Shown here: one piece after another, positions 16,716-17,500 of the stretch | Position numbering within the stretch: the first letter of the stretch is position 1 | How the letters are laid out: each line of letters starts with the position of its first letter | Assembly: GCA_016946835.1 (NCBI GenBank) | Contig: JACVTC010000523.1 | Location: 1-17,500, forward strand | Length of the DNA stretch: 17,500 nt | Reading direction: 5' to 3' | Source: Neocallimastix lanati (nom. inval.) | Lineage: Eukaryota; Neocallimastigomycota; Neocallimastigomycetes; Neocallimastigales; Neocallimastigaceae | Program-made: the position numbers and the translations under genes | The notes under the pieces: model-generated | Seen by the model: only the letters and a program-made list of their open reading frames with translations | What the model was told of the DNA's origin: nothing | The model's database searches: none

Positions 16716-17500
16716 ATAAGAATTAATAAATAATGAATAATGAATTAATAATAAATAATGAATGAATAATAAAAAATAAATAAATAAAAAATAAATAAAT
16801 AATTGAATAATAATAAATAATAAATAATTAAATAATAAATAATAAATAAATAAATTATTGAATATTAATGAATAATGAATAATAAATAATAAATAAATAA
16901 TAAAAAATAAAAAATATATATATAATAAAAAACAAATATTAAATAATAAAATGAGTATAGTATTTATTAATAAATAATTGAATAATAATAATAAATAAAT
17001 AATAAATAATTAAATAATTAAATAACTAAATAATTGAATAATAACTAATTGAATAATAATTAAATAATAAATAATAAATAAAAAAAAATAATAAATAAAA
17101 AATAAATAAATAAATAGTAAATAAATAATAAATATAAATAATAAATAAATGATAAATAATAAATAGTAAATAATAAATAATAAATAAATAATAAAAAATA
17201 TATAAATATAGAATAAAAAACAAATATTAAATATAAAAATGAGTATTTATTAATAAATAATTGAATAATAATAAATAATAAATATAAATAATAATAAATA
17301 TAATTGAATAATAAATAATAAATAATAAATAAATAATTAAATAACTAAATAATTGAATAATAAATGATAAATAAATAAATAATAAATAATAAATAATAAA
17401 TAATAAATAATAAATAATAATAAATATAATTGAATAATAAATAATAAATAATAAATAAATAATTAAATAACTAAATATTGAATAATAAATAATAATAATA
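16716..17500 (+). repeat. TAAATAA-type satellite (right end), A-rich strand
   Basis: Satellite of TAA, TAAA and TGAA words to the window edge. A 288-bp direct repeat is marked by AACAAATATTAAAT near 16931 and again near 17219, followed by ATGAGTAT and TATTTATTAATAAATAATTG in both. A second repeat of period 126 bp is marked by TAATTGAATAATAAATAATA at about 17301 and 17427. No gene is seen. Confidence 0.88.

Noticed and set aside
17026-17223. Hydrophobic minus-strand frame near the right end
   Set aside because: Satellite translation only.

Overview
This is an extremely A+T-rich eukaryotic stretch (about four fifths A+T by eye). It is built almost wholly from decayed Ty1/copia (Pseudoviridae-type) LTR retrotransposons set in a long TAAATAA-type satellite. 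I see no host gene, tRNA, rRNA, CRISPR array or bacterial operon. The asparagine-rich runs in the element proteins and the A/T homopolymers suggest a lineage with extreme A+T bias. Anaerobic gut fungi are one candidate, dictyostelid-like protists another, but nothing here fixes the host.

Layout. (1) 1-1676, + strand: 3' half of copia element A (RT, RNase H, polypurine tract, LTR), broken by frameshifts and entering from outside the window. (2) 1677-2884: A-rich TAAATAA satellite. (3) 2885-8569, - strand: element B, the only element with both ends present. It has two nearly identical LTRs (2885-3113 and 8340-8569; 2 substitutions and 1 indel), a 5-bp target duplication ATAAA, a primer-binding site, an open gag-protease frame, and a pol broken by single-base slips, several in A/T homopolymers. 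(4) 8570-9980: satellite again; at about 8752 the A-rich strand switches to T-rich, the centre of a large inverted repeat. (5) 9972-11797, - strand: 5' half of element C (LTR, primer-binding site, intact gag, dead protease), cut off by the satellite. (6) 11798-12134: unassigned A+T-rich DNA. (7) 12135-about 16715, + strand: element D, old and nonsense-ridden, split by a 12981-13756 A+T-rich block that carries a 16-bp minisatellite. (8) about 16716-17500: more satellite.

How the parts relate. In a working copia element Gag builds the particle, the aspartic protease cuts the polyprotein, integrase inserts the cDNA, and RT/RNase H copies the RNA from a tRNA primer and a polypurine tract. All these parts can be seen across the four copies, but no copy is intact as written. 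Elements A and C share the 3' part of their LTR in opposite orientation and bracket the satellite, so they belong to one family. Element B landed inside one arm of the inverted repeat: removing it with one copy of its target duplication rebuilds a 27-bp stretch present, inverted, in the other arm.

The most interesting points are the primer-binding sites of B and C, which match the anticodon arm of a tRNA-Lys(CUU) rather than a tRNA 3' end; the interrupted inverted repeat; the long asparagine-rich linker between integrase and RT in B; and the repeated contact between LTR ends and the satellite. I found no convincing new defence, regulatory or enzymatic system.
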